NCBI GenBank assembly: GCA_013398295.1
Contig: VZSF01008169.1
Location: 372,001-436,000, forward strand
Reading direction: 5' to 3'
Source: Chionis minor
Taxonomy: Eukaryota > Chordata > Aves > Charadriiformes > Chionididae
DNA: 64,000 nt
Position numbers and translations under genes: made by a program. Every line of letters begins with the position of its first letter. The first letter of the stretch is position 1. A model generated the notes under the pieces. It had not been told where the DNA came from. It saw only the letters and a list, made by a program, of their open reading frames with translations, and searched no databases. This document shows, piece after piece, positions 48,197 through 63,041 of the stretch.

Positions 48197-51100
48197 AAAT
48201 TTCCATTACATTTTCACTTGCACATCTTCAATTTATTTTAAGGTTCTCTGTAACAATAAGAAGATAGTTTTCCCAATTAGTTCTTTGCATTTAAACAGAT
48301 TGTCCTACCCATGTTAATCGACTTAAAAATGGGCTTTAACAGCCCACGCTGCAAATCTAACCAAACAGAAAAAATGAAATTATCATAAAGACAACAAAAT
48401 TATACTTAATTTTATAGCTCACAAAATGTAGCGATATCAACATCTTAAAGTTTAGAAAACAGCAAAACCTTTCAGTACACAGACTGGTATCTGAGAGTAC
48501 CAGAATTTCCCCCGTTCTAATGAGAAGAACTGATGTGAAAGAATTGTGCTTCATCAGCATCCCTTACCTAGCCCTCTTAATGCCAAACCCATAAAATGAG
48601 CGCAAATCTATATTACATACAGATGCATAAAGATAGCCAATGCCAATCCCTCTTGAGTTTCCCAGACCAGTAAGTCTGCCTTCTCTGTGTCTGTCCTGGT
48701 AAGCAAACGATGTCTTTGAGGCAGAACCTTCCTGAATTTTTTTTTTTTGCATATGCAGAAAACAGGTGCAGTGTTACTATATTTAAATAAACTTAGAAAC
48801 TCTCTGAAAACATTTCCTGTGCGATTATCATCTTACTTTGTCTTATATAAAGCTATGATAAGAGTGTTTTTGCTGGCAGGAGGTATATGCTGTTACCAAG
48901 CATCTTGCTCTTATTAGCTATATATATCTTTTAATTTGCAGTTAATTAGCTTTTGACTAAATGGTTGCTGCCATATTGTTCTTAAGTTATCAAAACTGAG
49001 GACACTAGGAGCTGGAAAAAAGCAGAGCAGCCTACAAAGCCACAGAATAAGTTTCTAATATGGCAATTTACAATGTTTCCATATTTACATGTTTCCATGT
49101 TTTGTGCTTACTAAGAGATAGGCATTTCACTTTGGAGAGCTTAAACATTTAGTCAAGCTCTAAAGATATTTCTATAAACATTAGGTCAAAATCAGCATAA
49201 GCATTTGTTTCTTTTTTTTGTTTGTTTGTAAATTTTTAGAATGCCTATCATGTTCCAAGGCAAAATACAAGTTTGATGTTTCGATTCAAAATTCAAAACC
49301 ATAAAACTTTCCATTTACATGCAAAATGCAATGTATATATAAATGTCAACTGATTCAAGTATACTAAGAAAAATGGTATTTTAGCCAAGTTAAAGACACT
49401 GCAAAGTACTAGATATAAAGAAAACAAAGGAGCTTCCATCATGTAAAGCAATTATCATTGTCTATTTTTCTACCTCCAAGTAACCAACATTTATTACTGC
49501 TCAGTGAAGATAAGTAAATAGAGAATACAGCAATAAATTGAACAATAGATAAATATACTTATTTTTTACTTCATGGTCATGTTTGAAAGACATTTCCCTA
49601 GATTCATTTGAGGCGATAACATTAAAATAACTTGGGCAAAGAATGTCATCTAATTTAAAATTGCCATGACATAATGAATGACAACTTACATTCACTAAAT
49701 CCTACCAAACAATGCAACAGAAAAGTAAAACCCAAAAAGATTCAGGTAAAAAAAGAGATAACTTTTTAATAAAGCAAGGTAAGACATATTTTCTTAACCG
49801 AGTGTACTGGATTTGTAGCATTTAATAAAAAATTTTTTTGTAATGTATTGGTTCAATGTGGGCCAAAGGAAAAGATGAAGAGAACAGATTCTGAACCCGT
49901 GTAAGCTGGTGTATACCTGCTGACTTCCATATTGCTATTATTGGCAAAACATTTAGACAGACCTTGCTGGGTGGTATGATTCTATACTGAAAGCAATGCA
50001 GAAAAGCGGGAAAACAGACTAAAAATCTTAGGTAATACTAGCAGCATTATGCACATGCACAGAAATAGTATCAGTGGGTTACTGGAAAAGAAAGGTGTGG
50101 GGAAATTTTCTTATTAAGGTTTCTTTGACTTATTTATGTTGAAGGGCAACATAAAAAACCCCATACAAAAATAATGGTAATTCCTCTGATCGTAGCATTT
50201 AATACAGAAAAGGGTCTTGATGGGATTACTCAGATTAGCATCTATTGAGTGCCCCAGGCAGTTTAAATCTAATCAGACAAGTGTAGGCATAGAATAATAT
50301 AATATAACATACCATGACTGACAGCAGTCTGGTGTAGACCTCTCCGCTTACTTCTCCCACTATTACACACTTTCATTCACTCCTTGCAATTGTCAAAATC
50401 TAAGGCTTCCCAACTGTCATATACTCAATACCACACCTCCTGTTGGACCTAAATACATGATCCTTCATTCCGGCACTTCGACCTATATATCTCTTCCCCA
50501 ACCATCCAGACAGGGACGCAGGTCCATGCTAGTTAAATTCATCTCACTTCGACCACGTGCTTCCTTCCTCACCCTGCACTGCCCCTGCTCCGGCATCCTC
50601 AGTGCAAAATAGACTTTCCAGCTCTTGGCAAGTTCCTGCAGCAGGAGCTGTGAATGGAGCAGACCAGGAGCTCTTCGTGTCCTTGGACAAAGCACCATAA
50701 ATTGGGGAGGTGGTTAGTTAGTGACTCCCGTGCACTCACTAATACGACAGGTAGATTTTACAAATAAATACGTTTGCATGGGGTGCAGTGGACCGTCTTC
50801 CACTCTATTCTAGAACAACAGCACCTGAATCCTGACACACCATTTATGATTAAAGTAGTTGGTATTACTAATGCAAGCAATAGAGCGTTTAAGTCATCTT
50901 TCCTGATTTGTCACAAGGGCAAATCAAATAACATGATTCCTTTCTATTTGAAAAGGCAGGCAAAACGAAATCTTCATTTTAAAAAGTAATTCAGAATACA
51001 GTTTATGCAGACACACAACTGAAAGGAACAAATTTACCATTATGCCTTTTAATTTGGTGAATAATTACTTTATTATAAATCAAAATGATGGTATTTTCTA

Positions 51101-51583
51101 CTGCTGTGTAATATAAAACCTTTCATTAACAGGCCCCGTCCTTTTCTGTTTGAAGTTTATACTAATGCTTTTCAAAACACAATTGGAGGAAATTATTTCT
51201 GATAAATATTTTTCAGAGGGCTTCATCCAAAAATAAAATACAGTAAGAATTTTTTATTTGTGCTTATTATTTTCTCTTTATAGAACATTATGACTGAGAA
51301 AGCAGATGTCCTGTCTTACCTCACATCACTCAGATTTGCTACAAAAAAGCACGGAGGCATAGAGCAAATGATAATAATTTAGATACCCTAAGGTTTGTCA
51401 GTTGTTTAAAGATAAACACATAACTATGAATCAAAGTTATTTCACAGTGACATAACATGTTCTCTGAAATGTGCCATTTATCATGCATTTTCCACGAGTT
51501 TTTTGGAAGAGATAAGGCACATGTTTGTTTGCCCAAAGCACTTAGCTACCATGATTTACTTGCTAGAATTATCTTTTCTTCTT

Positions 51584-51598
51584 CCCCCCCTCCCCCCC
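51584..51598 (+). repeat. C-rich run
   Basis: Seven C, one T, seven C. Purine run on the ATRNL1 sense strand. Confidence 0.9.
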
Positions 51599-53324
51599 AT
51601 ACAGAAGGTGACTTACGCTTTTGCCAAAACCCACAAATTACAATCACAGAGTTAATAAAACTTTATCAGTGGAAGACAGAATAACCAAACACTTCTTTAT
51701 TAAACAACCTTTTACTCTTATATTCCTTTTCTTACACACACTATGACAGAGAGAAAGAGGTATGTCAGTTGGGAAGCAGAAAAAGAAAGGGGAAAAAACC
51801 AGGAAGAATTAAAAGGGTGAAAGAGCATATATTATTATTGATAGCGAGAAAAGAGGAGTATGTCAGTGTATGTAGAAAGAAGAAACAAGCGGAGAGGGAA
51901 GGGAATAATAAAAAATAGATAGGTTTTTATCTGCCATTTAAATGTGTAGTCACACATTTATTCACAGAAAACAAGTGTCAGAAGTCATCTTCTCAGGGTC
52001 CTAGATTTTTATCACATAAAAGGTTCTCCATTCTTCAGATTTCTTTCTGAAAATCCTATAAAGACCTAGCCAAAGTCCAGCTGCCTGGGTGCGTTGGTGA
52101 GGAATTACTGAGCTTTGGGAAGATTCTTTGCTCACCTTTGATCTGTTTCTATTAGAGATAAATTTTGGCTGGATTTTTTTTCCTATGCAAAGGACAGGTG
52201 ACAATACTACCATTACTGGCATAAAAACATGTCTGGGTATGCCACGTTCATACCTGTATTAAAAATATTGCTAAGTAACTTAGCACATCTGCTTTTGAAT
52301 GACAAGAAAGTAAAAAAAAACAGGTTTATTTTTGTATTTAAGTACTGAAAAAAACCAGCAAATCTTGTATTGTGTTATTTGGCTATTTAAGAAAAACACA
52401 AAGGAGGAGCTTTAAGAGTCTAGACCAAGAAAAAGCTGGGAAGTGTGTTCTGTAACTCTTGGTGGGATGTATGGACAACAGAAGGCAGTGGCATGAAGAG
52501 GTTCTGAGAAGAGCTGGAGAACACAACGATGACTAAGGATGGTGTTCATGGATCTCCTAAAAGAGTTCAGAACCTATTTGGGGGAAATGCATCGATTTGT
52601 ATCTATCAATGAAAATATTTAATACTGTAAATACCAGAAGATGAAAAGCGTAAAGTGTTTTGGCTCTATCTGTATTCCAAGAAGTGGTGTCTCACAAAAG
52701 TGCTATAAAACTGTGGATTTTCAGTACTAAGTAATATCTATATATATTTTCTGTTCAGCATTCTAAGTTAGGTGCATCCAATTTTTAAAAGTGCATTATT
52801 ATACCATAAGACAAATAGACCACATAAGACTAAATGTCTCCGAACTCATGCCAAAAAAGCAATTAGAAAATTGAATCAAGGAATTAAGGATTAATGTGAG
52901 CATGTTACACCTGTCAGCAGTAATAAGTATTTTGACAAGAACAGAATAAAGTTTGACAGTGTGCACAAATACAGATCTGATATATAAATCAAATATTAAA
53001 ATGCAAACAACTAGGCATTAATCACTGTAATGTTTCCGAACTAAAACAGTCTTAGTACTACTTACAAGAATTCATTATAAATAAAACTTCATCTCTTCTT
53101 CTTAAAAAAAAAGCTTGACTTGTACTTTTGGTTTTAGTAATAAATGATTCAGTTTTAAACTTGGTTTTTAATCATATTATTAAAATAGAATTAATCTGGT
53201 GAATTCCACATAAACTAAGCTTGGTGGCTTGGCAAATAAACAATCAAGTATGTTGTTATGACAGGATTAGTACCAGACTCAGAATGTAAACAGGCACTTT
53301 TCTGGAGTTCAACATGCAAGATTT

Positions 53325-53415
53325 CAAAGGGGAGAAAAGAAAACAAGAAACAAGATTGTGTCCTCTGAAGAGGTAAAGAAGAAAAAGTAGAAAAGTAGAA
53401 AAGAAGGAAAGGTAA
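53325..53415 (+). repeat. Purine-rich tract
   Basis: Mostly A and G, with a short GTAGAAAA duplication near 53386-53402. It is a pyrimidine tract on the ATRNL1 sense strand, but no exon follows that I recognise. Confidence 0.7.
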
Positions 53416-54565
53416 AATTTAGACTGTTACATTACAAGTATTCACATCTTCATTTCTCTTAGCTTCAAGGTTGCTTTCCTGAATTCTTTGGTTATTTGCT
53501 GGGTCTCTTGATATATTTGTGATAAGCAAGTCTCAGATTCAGAAAAGCACTTGAGGACCTAAGTTGGATTTTGATCAAATTCAGATACCTACATGCAAAC
53601 TCAAAAGTCTCAAAACCCTGTTAATCTGAACTTCAATTTTAAAAACTTCCCAGTAGCTGAAGCTCTCCTCTACCTAACCAGGCACATGCTACTCTGTCTT
53701 ACACCCACTCAGGATTCACCGGCACACCTGCAGCTGTCCTGGATGTAGAGCTTGGTCTAGGTAGCTTTTTTCAAAACATGTTATCAAATGAGGCTTTAAA
53801 ATACAGTTGAAGACACTTTTAAAACACAGTGGAAGGCAGCAGTAGCTCCGTTCTTCATGGACGCAGAATTAATCGTGGTTTTCCTATTCTGCTTATACCA
53901 AATGTTCATTTGAGGTGAAATACTCTGGCCTATAATTAAAGATGCAGAGTAAAACGCTGTGACTGCTCTGACCATTTTCGGCGCAGCAAAGGCAGACTTT
54001 TCAGCAGTACAAGAAAAGAAAAGAAAATTCTTCCTCTCAAATCCACAGAATTCCATTGATATCATTTATTGGTGCCTTGTTTGGCCATTTTGCTGGAACA
54101 CTCCAAATGTCCCTAGCGCAGCTATCCTGCCAAGAGAAGGAGATGGGAGACTCCCACCTGTAGGGAACCTCCATCCTACCTCCACTTGACTTTCTCCATG
54201 GCCGTTTGTCAAGAGAACCGAGACCAAGAGTAGAGTCACAGGAACGAATACCCGCTGTCTGCTCCTCCCAGCAGAAACCACCCCGCCTTCACAGCACCTA
54301 CTGCTGCCCTGAGGAGAACCTGGCACTTCTTCCAGAGTGCCAAAACTAAGGCAATGCCTCAGATGGAAACAAAGACTGTCATCAGAACTGCCGTTTTCTG
54401 AGACTATCAGTGCTATACTGCATTGCTATTCTAAACGTTGGGTACATATTAACTAACACTCATTAACATGCTTTTGAGTATGAGCTTCCAACTGCCCAAA
54501 AAGTTTTGACAATTTTCTCCACAGATTTATTCAATGAGTAATGAGCCTTAATGACAGTGCAGCAG

Positions 54566-54590
54566 AAAAAAAAAAAAAGAAAAAAAAAAA
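54566..54590 (+). repeat. A-rich homopolymer tract
   Basis: Runs of 13 and 10 A with one G between. No retroposon body recognised before it. Confidence 0.9.
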
Positions 54591-57500
54591 GCTTTCACCA
54601 AACATCATTTGTGTGCCAGGAGAAATATACTTTAGGAAATACTGCAACAGAATAAATAAACAAGGCTGGAGTTCTGAACATTGCTTTGTGGCTGGCATAG
54701 GAAACACCAGTTCTTCATATGACCCTAGGGTTTTACTGAAATTATAAGCATCCACTAAAGATTTTCATTTAATCCATCCTGTAAAGTTCCTCTCTTGCAA
54801 TTAGTGAGTGAAAAGCTTTACCTCATCCTAACCTACAAGAATGGCCCAGAGCCTGAGTGTCCTCAACGCTCTGGGCTTCTACACTGCAGCTTCTTTCGCC
54901 TGAGGATTTCTCAGCGATTTCTGACTTTGGCTTATGAGGTCTCACTAACCTGTGCCAGGTACATAACCACTTTACCTACCAGCAATAAAAGCTGGAGAAC
55001 GTTTTGGAGTATCTTACAATTCTTCACCTCTACTGATAGAGACTTGAGGTAACTCCCTAGCTTCTGAGACTGAGTCATCCAGCCAGCGCTGATTTACTGG
55101 GAGGATTCTACCAACTCTAGTCAACTTTCAGAATGAACCAGTTTTCCCTGAAAACTTCTATAGTGTCTAATGGAACCAGGACCAACAGGCTTATTGATAA
55201 TAAATGCAACTTGACCAAAATTATACTAACATTTCTTGTTAGAGACCTTTTTTTTAAGTGAATTATCTTTGCAGAGTGATTTTTCCCCACTGTTTTAGCA
55301 GAATATAAATCTCCATTAATTTCCTTGTTTCAAAATAGCCATGGAAATCTTAGAATATATTTGTACATTATTTTCCATAAGAAAAACAGTGGGAATTAAC
55401 AATAAAAAGAACACATTATGATTACCAAGCTGTGATTACGGCCCCCATGAGCAAAACGCATTGTTATCCTTCAATTTATTGTCTTACCTCTCGGTCTCAA
55501 CTATATCACTATGCAGTGATAGGCTGCGTTATTTTTTGAGGTCTTTTCTGAGTAGACAATGTGGTTGTTAGTTATCAAAGGTTAGGTTCTGATGTTAAAT
55601 TTATGTCTTAATCTTTTAGTCTTTATGCTCAGAAGATTTTTATTATAAGAACGATATTTATTCACATTGAAGGTTTATATTTATTTGTAACAAAGTTACT
55701 CTCAGTTAATCTAGTAAGCAACTACATTTCAAACCTAGTACCATGTAATAGAGTGTTTCATTAGCAAGAGAGTTATGAATCGACATTCTGACTAAAACTG
55801 ATTTATTAAAACAAAGCTATGAAAAAGACTTGCAGATGCATTTATTTTCAGTGGGGTTTCCAGAAAGAGCTCCAAGTCAGGTTTCCTATTCAGTGCTCAT
55901 CCTACTGCCTAGAGGTTGCTTTTTCTGAACTGTGACACTAGTGTGAACCATCCCACAGTTTTCTTGACTTTCAGAAGTGGCTGAACAGAACACAAGACAC
56001 TGAAGCTAAATCAAAACATCAGGCAGCTGCAAGGCACGTTGCATTCCATTTCTTTTTCTGTGCATCCATGTATGCAGTTTCCTATCTCTTCATAGTGTTA
56101 AATAAATTTGGTTTTACTTTACTGTTCCATCTTGCCCACTAATAAGAGTAATTTCAGGTTAATCTGGAAAATATTGAACATAACTTACAGCGGATGGTGC
56201 GTGTAGTAGTTGCGCTGGATTACTGCCAGAGGTATCCCCAAGAGCCTCCAGAACATTCCCCTATTAAGCTGTATGAGTCTGATTAAAGGCTAGCAATGCT
56301 CACGTCCAGTTCGTGAAAAGAAAATTATCTTGGCAGCGGCTAGCTAGATCCTGTTGGGAAAAGCACCTGAGACCCTATGTCTGTGGCATACACCAAGCAT
56401 CATGTATTCCCAGACACTTTCCTGTAAATTCTTCCTACTGCCATTTCTAATGCTGTAAGGCAAAGTGGTGCTGTGCAGTGAAGTGATGCTAATGGGCATT
56501 TGTTTCCCAGCTGGGTATAGCTGTTGGATCTCCAAGGATTAGAAGCAAGAAGTAGAGAATTCTGTTACTCCTTCACAATTCAAACTTAAAGTCTCTTGTC
56601 TACGAAAACTAACATTTCACTGGTGACAAACTGACAGTCCATCACCGTTTGAACACGGGCTGATTACTTAAGATCAGATTGTTTCTCCCATGTATCGCAG
56701 TGGGTTAACTTTACCCCAAGCTGCCTGGCAGAAGAGGACATGGTCCCTCCAGAGCCACTACTAACTTTTCCGGGTAGGAAAGACGAAGTGCTAGGCAGCT
56801 TAAATTCTGCCTAACTTACAGGCTGACAAGAGTGGCTATGGTGGCAGGCAGGGGAATGCTGAGCTAAGGATGAGCACAGTGCAGGTTACTTTCGTCAGAA
56901 GCCAGCAAACTGAGTCAGCTACGGATTTCTGAAATGTCCATGAGGACAACTTGGGCTGTCCTTTCCTCAGGGTGGATCATAACATTTCAATCTGTCATTG
57001 CGACAACGAATCCCGGACAGAAGTCAAAAGTTCTGACGAGCAGGTGCCTTTTGGGGCCACAAAGATGTCATTCCTGTAGCTGTGCAGCATCCTACAGTCA
57101 TAAAAGATACGGTTTGATTATTATTTAGGAGATCTATGCCAGACTTGAGGGTTAGAAAAGGCAAGTGTCCTGAAATTATTATGCTGTATTTTGCATTTCT
57201 TGCAAAATTGGAAAGAAAATATAGTACACCATATGTCATCCAAAAATACACTTTTGATGAACTTTTCTTCAGCAATGCCTTTTAAAGTTCTTTTGTAACC
57301 TCCTGGCCACATGCAGGATGCCTAGCAAATGATAAATTAAAACATTTATACCTGGAATCGTAATAATAAAAAAGAGATCTAAATCAAGACACATTGTGAA
57401 AACTAACTGTCAGCAGAAGGGATTAAAGTGCAAACTTGGCAATATTCTTAATGCAGGAAAAAATGCTAATGGCACCAGAATAACAAATTACTTTCTATCA

Positions 57501-60500
57501 TGACAACTTACACAGATCACAGCCGACTGAACGTAGGGAGGACACGAACCGAACGTCTGAAAGCATGACATAGCTTTTATTTTCATTGTCCTTGCCACGG
57601 TCCAAGGGCAGCTGTAAAATGTGTATGCCATAGCCAAAAACATTCTGAAACAAATTATCCCTGTTGAAGATTTGTAAGCCTATAGACATTTTACTCCTAG
57701 CGTCTGTGCGTGGATCTTGTGAATCAGATCGTAGCTGCTCCAGCAGCAGGAACAAACAACAAGAAAAGACTCCTCCGTCCCAAGGAAAAAGTACGTGACG
57801 GCAGCAAAAGGGAACCTAGTTTTGCTGTATTATAGAGTAGTAGCAGCAGCATGTGTTAAACTGACTAGCAGTTTTGGCAGTAGTCGCTGCCAACGAGGTG
57901 GAAAGGGACAGGGCAAGCTGGCAGGCTTGTGAAAGCACAAACCAGACCTTCTTAAAGGTGTTGCAAGATGCATCTCTCACTTCCCTCTCCTGAGGACCTC
58001 CGCCACCTACTCTGCCCATTCACCAGTTTGGAAGCATAATTGGGTACGGTTTTTCACTTGAATGTTATGAATTAATTCAAATTTCAAGTATCTGCGAGCT
58101 AATCCTCAGCTGTCTAAATCAGCACAACACTCGAGTAACAGCAGAAGCATGCTGATTTATACCAGCTGCAAATCAGGCGCTATATTATTAATTTCTTAAT
58201 GCTCTCCTTGAAAAATCCTGCAAATAAACTCAAACTCAAGCATCATCACTTAATGGTGCTTTCCAAGATGCTCCCCATCAAGACTGTTAGAACTTACAGT
58301 GGTCACAAACATATTAGGAACTTCACTGAAAATGCAGAAGAAATGAAAGTTACAGGATGTAACCTGACAAATAATTAGACACATGAGGACTAGCGCTTGG
58401 AGAAACTGCTGCATTAAAGCAAACAGGATTATTCGTGTGAATGAAATTATTCATGCATGTTACATTAGCTTAACACAATTGACAGAATAATTATTTTTTT
58501 TCAACGTAACAAAATAGGAAAAAGACTGCTCCTTTCAAATACTACGAAATCTGCATAATTTTTACTAAACCAGAAAAGATCTACTGTCTGAAGTATTTGC
58601 TGAACTTGGATTTGCTGAATCCCACTTACATGGAAAGTGCTATTTTTTTTTAAGAAAGTACCATATTCCAAGGCTGCTTAGATCCCTGAGCACTGCTCAC
58701 TGAAAATGGAAACACAGTCCAGCTCCACTTGCGCTTCTGTTCCACGTGTGGTTCCTAGGGCACAGCAGGAACTTCTAATTATTTTATATTTACATTTTTT
58801 CATTATTTTCTTCAGTAAGGTGGTACACAGTCACCACAAAAAAAAATTCTATAGTCTTCATCCTTATTGCATGGAAGTACCGAGAAACTTGTTATTTTGC
58901 CTCAGGAAGTGTTCTAACTTTAAATTTTACATTGTAAAATTTAGCAGCAGCGATGACACTTCAAACATTTTTTTCTTCATACCATTTTCACAGCAGGCTG
59001 ACCACCTTTTTAAAAGTTTCCTTGAAAATTCACTGCTTTGTGAACCTTTCATTGGAGTTTGCTTCAAATCCTTGCATTCCATGAAGCTTTGTACTCCATC
59101 TCACATATTTTTCATATCTAACTTGATGACTTATCTTTCCCTAATTTTATGCATAGAGTTTAATCCACCGCTGAGAGTAAAACAGAGGAATGTTTGTCCT
59201 GTACTTCAGTCAACAGAATGGCATAACACATTGACTTTTGTACTATATGTAAACGCTAATTTATTTTAGCAGTGACTATTACTAGGCTAATGAGGCAAAT
59301 CTTGAATTTCACTGTTGTTTTCTGATTCCTCTTCCCTTTTGCCACCCCTTCCCAACACCTTTCCCAGTCTTATGGTGCTCTTTCCATAGAAATAAAGGCC
59401 CTATATAAAATGCCACTGACTAATACAATAAGCAGAAGGAGCAAGATCTTATTTACTTAAACAAGGATTGAGACTTGAGATCAGTCATCAAGCAGATGTT
59501 ATTTCTGAAGCCGAAAGTATTCATGATGATTGTTGCTATAGAAACCAAGCTTTGTAAAATATTCCAAACAAATACTTCTTTATTAGCCTGTGCCGTAACT
59601 ACAGCACTCCGCATTATGCTGCGTCCCACGGTAAGTTATCAACTGTGCGTATTTTCTTTCTGGTTATTTGCTTTCAATAGTAACTACAAGACAGGATTTC
59701 TATAGGTCTTAAAAGACACTGTATCACAATACCAGCCATCCATAAAACGACACACACTGTACTCATTCAGCACTAAACTCCCGTCTGTTTCATTTCCCCC
59801 CTCCTGTGGGCAGCCACTCAAATCAGTGTTTCCCTGTTCAGCAACAGTGAAAAACAGGAACCCACTGCTAATTCCTGTGGTTAGATCAGCAGCACAAAAC
59901 CAGCAGTGGTTACTAAATGCCAGCCCCAGCCTCTTTAGCAATTAAACCATTCTTTGCTCTTAGTAGACTTTGTGAAGCATATGCGTCACTCGGAAAGCAT
60001 CTTTCAATCATCCTGTCATATCATAACCACAAGTTTCAGACTTGTTGCTTTGTTTGTTAATCAGACTAGGAGAAGAGTGAAAATCCAAATCCCGGTTGCA
60101 GCGAAGTCCGAGAGACTCCAGCAGGGCAGGATCCCTGACCTGGAAGGGGGCTGGAGGAGGCCACAGCCATCACTGCCAGGATGATTTAGAAACACACCTA
60201 AATCTAAACACACCTTTACCTAAACGGGTAAAGTCCCATTAGCTCAACCCGCACCTGGTATTTTAACCACCTCTCTCTCTTCCTACAATTAAACTACCCG
60301 TAGGCAGATAACAGGGCAAGTTAAGCAGGTGAAAGCTGGCTTGTTATTATGTCATGTGGCAAGGAAAACTCTATTTAAGGCTATGCAAGTAAATTGGAAG
60401 GAAGTTTATTACAGAATGAATGTGCCATGTGTATATATGGAAATATTTTTTCTCTGAGGCTTTTCCGTCTCCACAGAGAAATCCTTAAAAAGGCTAAAAT

Positions 60501-63027
60501 GCAACTAATATCTCAAAATACAAAGATGTTCAAGACAGGTACAGGGTAGCAACTTCTGATAATCAGAATTAGAATTCCAAAGCTGTTTTCATTCTCAGCT
60601 TATTGTCATGTGCTCATAATTCCCTTAACTTTCTATACTGTGCTTCTGTTCAAACAGGAAAATTTTGCTCAAGTCCTTCAGAAACTTCTCAGCTGTCTTT
60701 GAGATATGGGACAGTTAACATTTTTTCCTAATACCAGTTCTATCCGAGGCTTACAATTTAATTTAAAACTTGGCTTTGACTCAGGTAACATTGAGGATTC
60801 CTGCCTTTCATTATTGTAAAACACATCTGTTCTAAAATACAGCAAGAGAATCAGAGCACAATTAGATTTTCGTAAGAACATACAGAGGTACGGAACTACA
60901 TGTGCCACTGGTATCTATTGTAACACACAATACTGCCATAGTGAGAAAAGTTACTAAGCAAAGGAGCGCGATGAAGGAGCCAGTTAAAAAGTTTTATCCG
61001 TGGTGATTTGTGCTGTCTGCAACAGTATGCTGAAGATAATAATAAAATAAAAAATCTATAAAGCATTTTAAGGGTGAGAAATGTGTGGCGAAGGATATTC
61101 TGGAAACAGATCACAGACAAAGCAAGAGTACTGGAGGCATGTTTTATGAAGACAGAGTTACAATTTAGAAGCAATTGTGTGGGCCTGAATACAAAGAATG
61201 CAATTAAGGCATGGCACATGTCCTCATGGACCAACATCCAGAGAGGAAAGTGCTGTAGTTAAATGCTGCAGTTACAGGAAGGTTAAGGGTCCGGAGGACA
61301 TACAAGCTACTTTCTCAATGGCAGTTACCTATGCACTATGCTCAGAACATCCGAACAGATTTTGTATGTCTGTGAAGTAGTTCGTGTTTTCTCCACGGAG
61401 GAAAAGTTATAGGGTTGTGGATAACTATAGACAGCTGAGCCTGAAAGAGCCGAAGCACGCCAGGTCCTCTGAACTGGGGCCCTCAAGGGATTAGGACAGC
61501 TAGCAACAAATCCCACTGCCTCCCACTTCCCAGCTTAATTGAGCAGCTTGCCATTTCCAGCTGCACGGGCTTAGGGCAACCTTCAGCACCCGCCTAGAGC
61601 GAGCCAAACCCATTCCCCTTCCTGTGCAGCAACTTTGTTTTCCTAAGGGTTTTGTTTGGTTGGTTGGATTTCGTCTTTTCTTAGCTTTTTCTTGCTGTAT
61701 TCCACGTTGAGAAGACACACAGTGTAAAAAAATAAAATACTTTTATTTTATACACACACGCTGATATACTACACACATAAGTATGTGTCGTTATTTCTAA
61801 TTGTGCTATCAGAAATCTCTGGAATGTTAGATTGAAGCAAAAATGTAAGCATAATAAAAACTATGTCCCTTGAAAGAGAAATCCTCTTGAAAACCTCGTA
61901 AGTCCCAGACAGAGCAGTTTCCCATAATTCCCAAATGTCTTTTGAAATGAGTTGTACTAAGAGGTTCTAGAGCCATCAATATCATTAAGGATTTCATCGA
62001 TGTCTTATAGTTCTTTTTGATCGTAAATTGCCAGAATGGTTTCTGCTCTCTCCAGTTCCCTTGTCCCTGATTCTTCTGCTGTGACATTTCTGGATGACTT
62101 CCAGTTCCGATTGCTGAAAAGTCCTTGTTTTTGCAGAATCACCTAGTGCTGAAATTTGCAATTCCAAATACTATCTTTTTTGGTCTGTTTATCAGCTAAC
62201 ACTCTTTGCTCAAGCAATCTTTGTCCTTCACATTCCAATTGGTTTTGTCCTTATTCAAACTTCTATGAATTTACCATAAGTAATATGACTTAAAATATAG
62301 ATGAATATTTTTCTTCCTTTAAGAAAAAAATTATTTTTGTGTAACCTTCAGTTATGGGAAGTATCTGAACACATACATAATGAAAAATGTAATTTGGGGG
62401 ATTAAGATTTAATCCAGTTGATCTTTACATAATTGAGCTTTATTTTTACATTTTCTTTATATATTTGGAACAATTTTTCATGTCCACATTAAAGGCCTCT
62501 TTGCACAGTTGTAATTTCCCTCCAGTTTGCCTGGTTTTTGGTCATTAGGGCTTCCTAATTTTCAGTGAACTGCTGAGCAAGCTGAAGATGTTAATTGGAT
62601 ATATCACTTTATTTTTTCTTGTAAGAGCTTCTTATTAATGGCTGCTCATGTAGATGATATAAATGTTAATCAATTTGCATCTGTCCTTCTAAAAGATTCA
62701 GTTAGGTCCTTAATTAACCATCTGTAAACAAACCATTGCTCAGTAACAGGGTTCAACCATTTACTGCGAGCTGGCAAAGGCTAGTAGGGGCCTTATGCTA
62801 CCACTCTGCCTTGCTGTAAATAGTTGACTTCTCTCAATGTGCAGAAAGTACTTGGAAAAAGACTGGATTCTCTCTAATTGAGTCATTTTTATCATGAGAA
62901 AACATCAGAAATTGCAGTTGTCTGTTACTCCCATGAAGTGTATAGTGCTTTAGGATTACTAAGAGACTTGTATCCTGTACTATAAGTAGTGATAATAATG
63001 AAGATCATACATTCCTATGATGAAAGT

Positions 63028-63041
63028 AAGAGAGAGAGAGT
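63028..63041 (+). repeat. AG dinucleotide repeat
   Basis: About six AG units. Short. Confidence 0.8.

Noticed and set aside
54050..54330. GC-richer pocket with overlapping open frames on both strands, considered as an exon
   Set aside because: No recognisable protein and no convincing splice-site pair.
57498..57755. 85-codon minus-strand frame considered as the preceding ATRNL1 tail exon
   Set aside because: The translation does not resemble the ATRNL1 juxtamembrane segment or any protein that I know.
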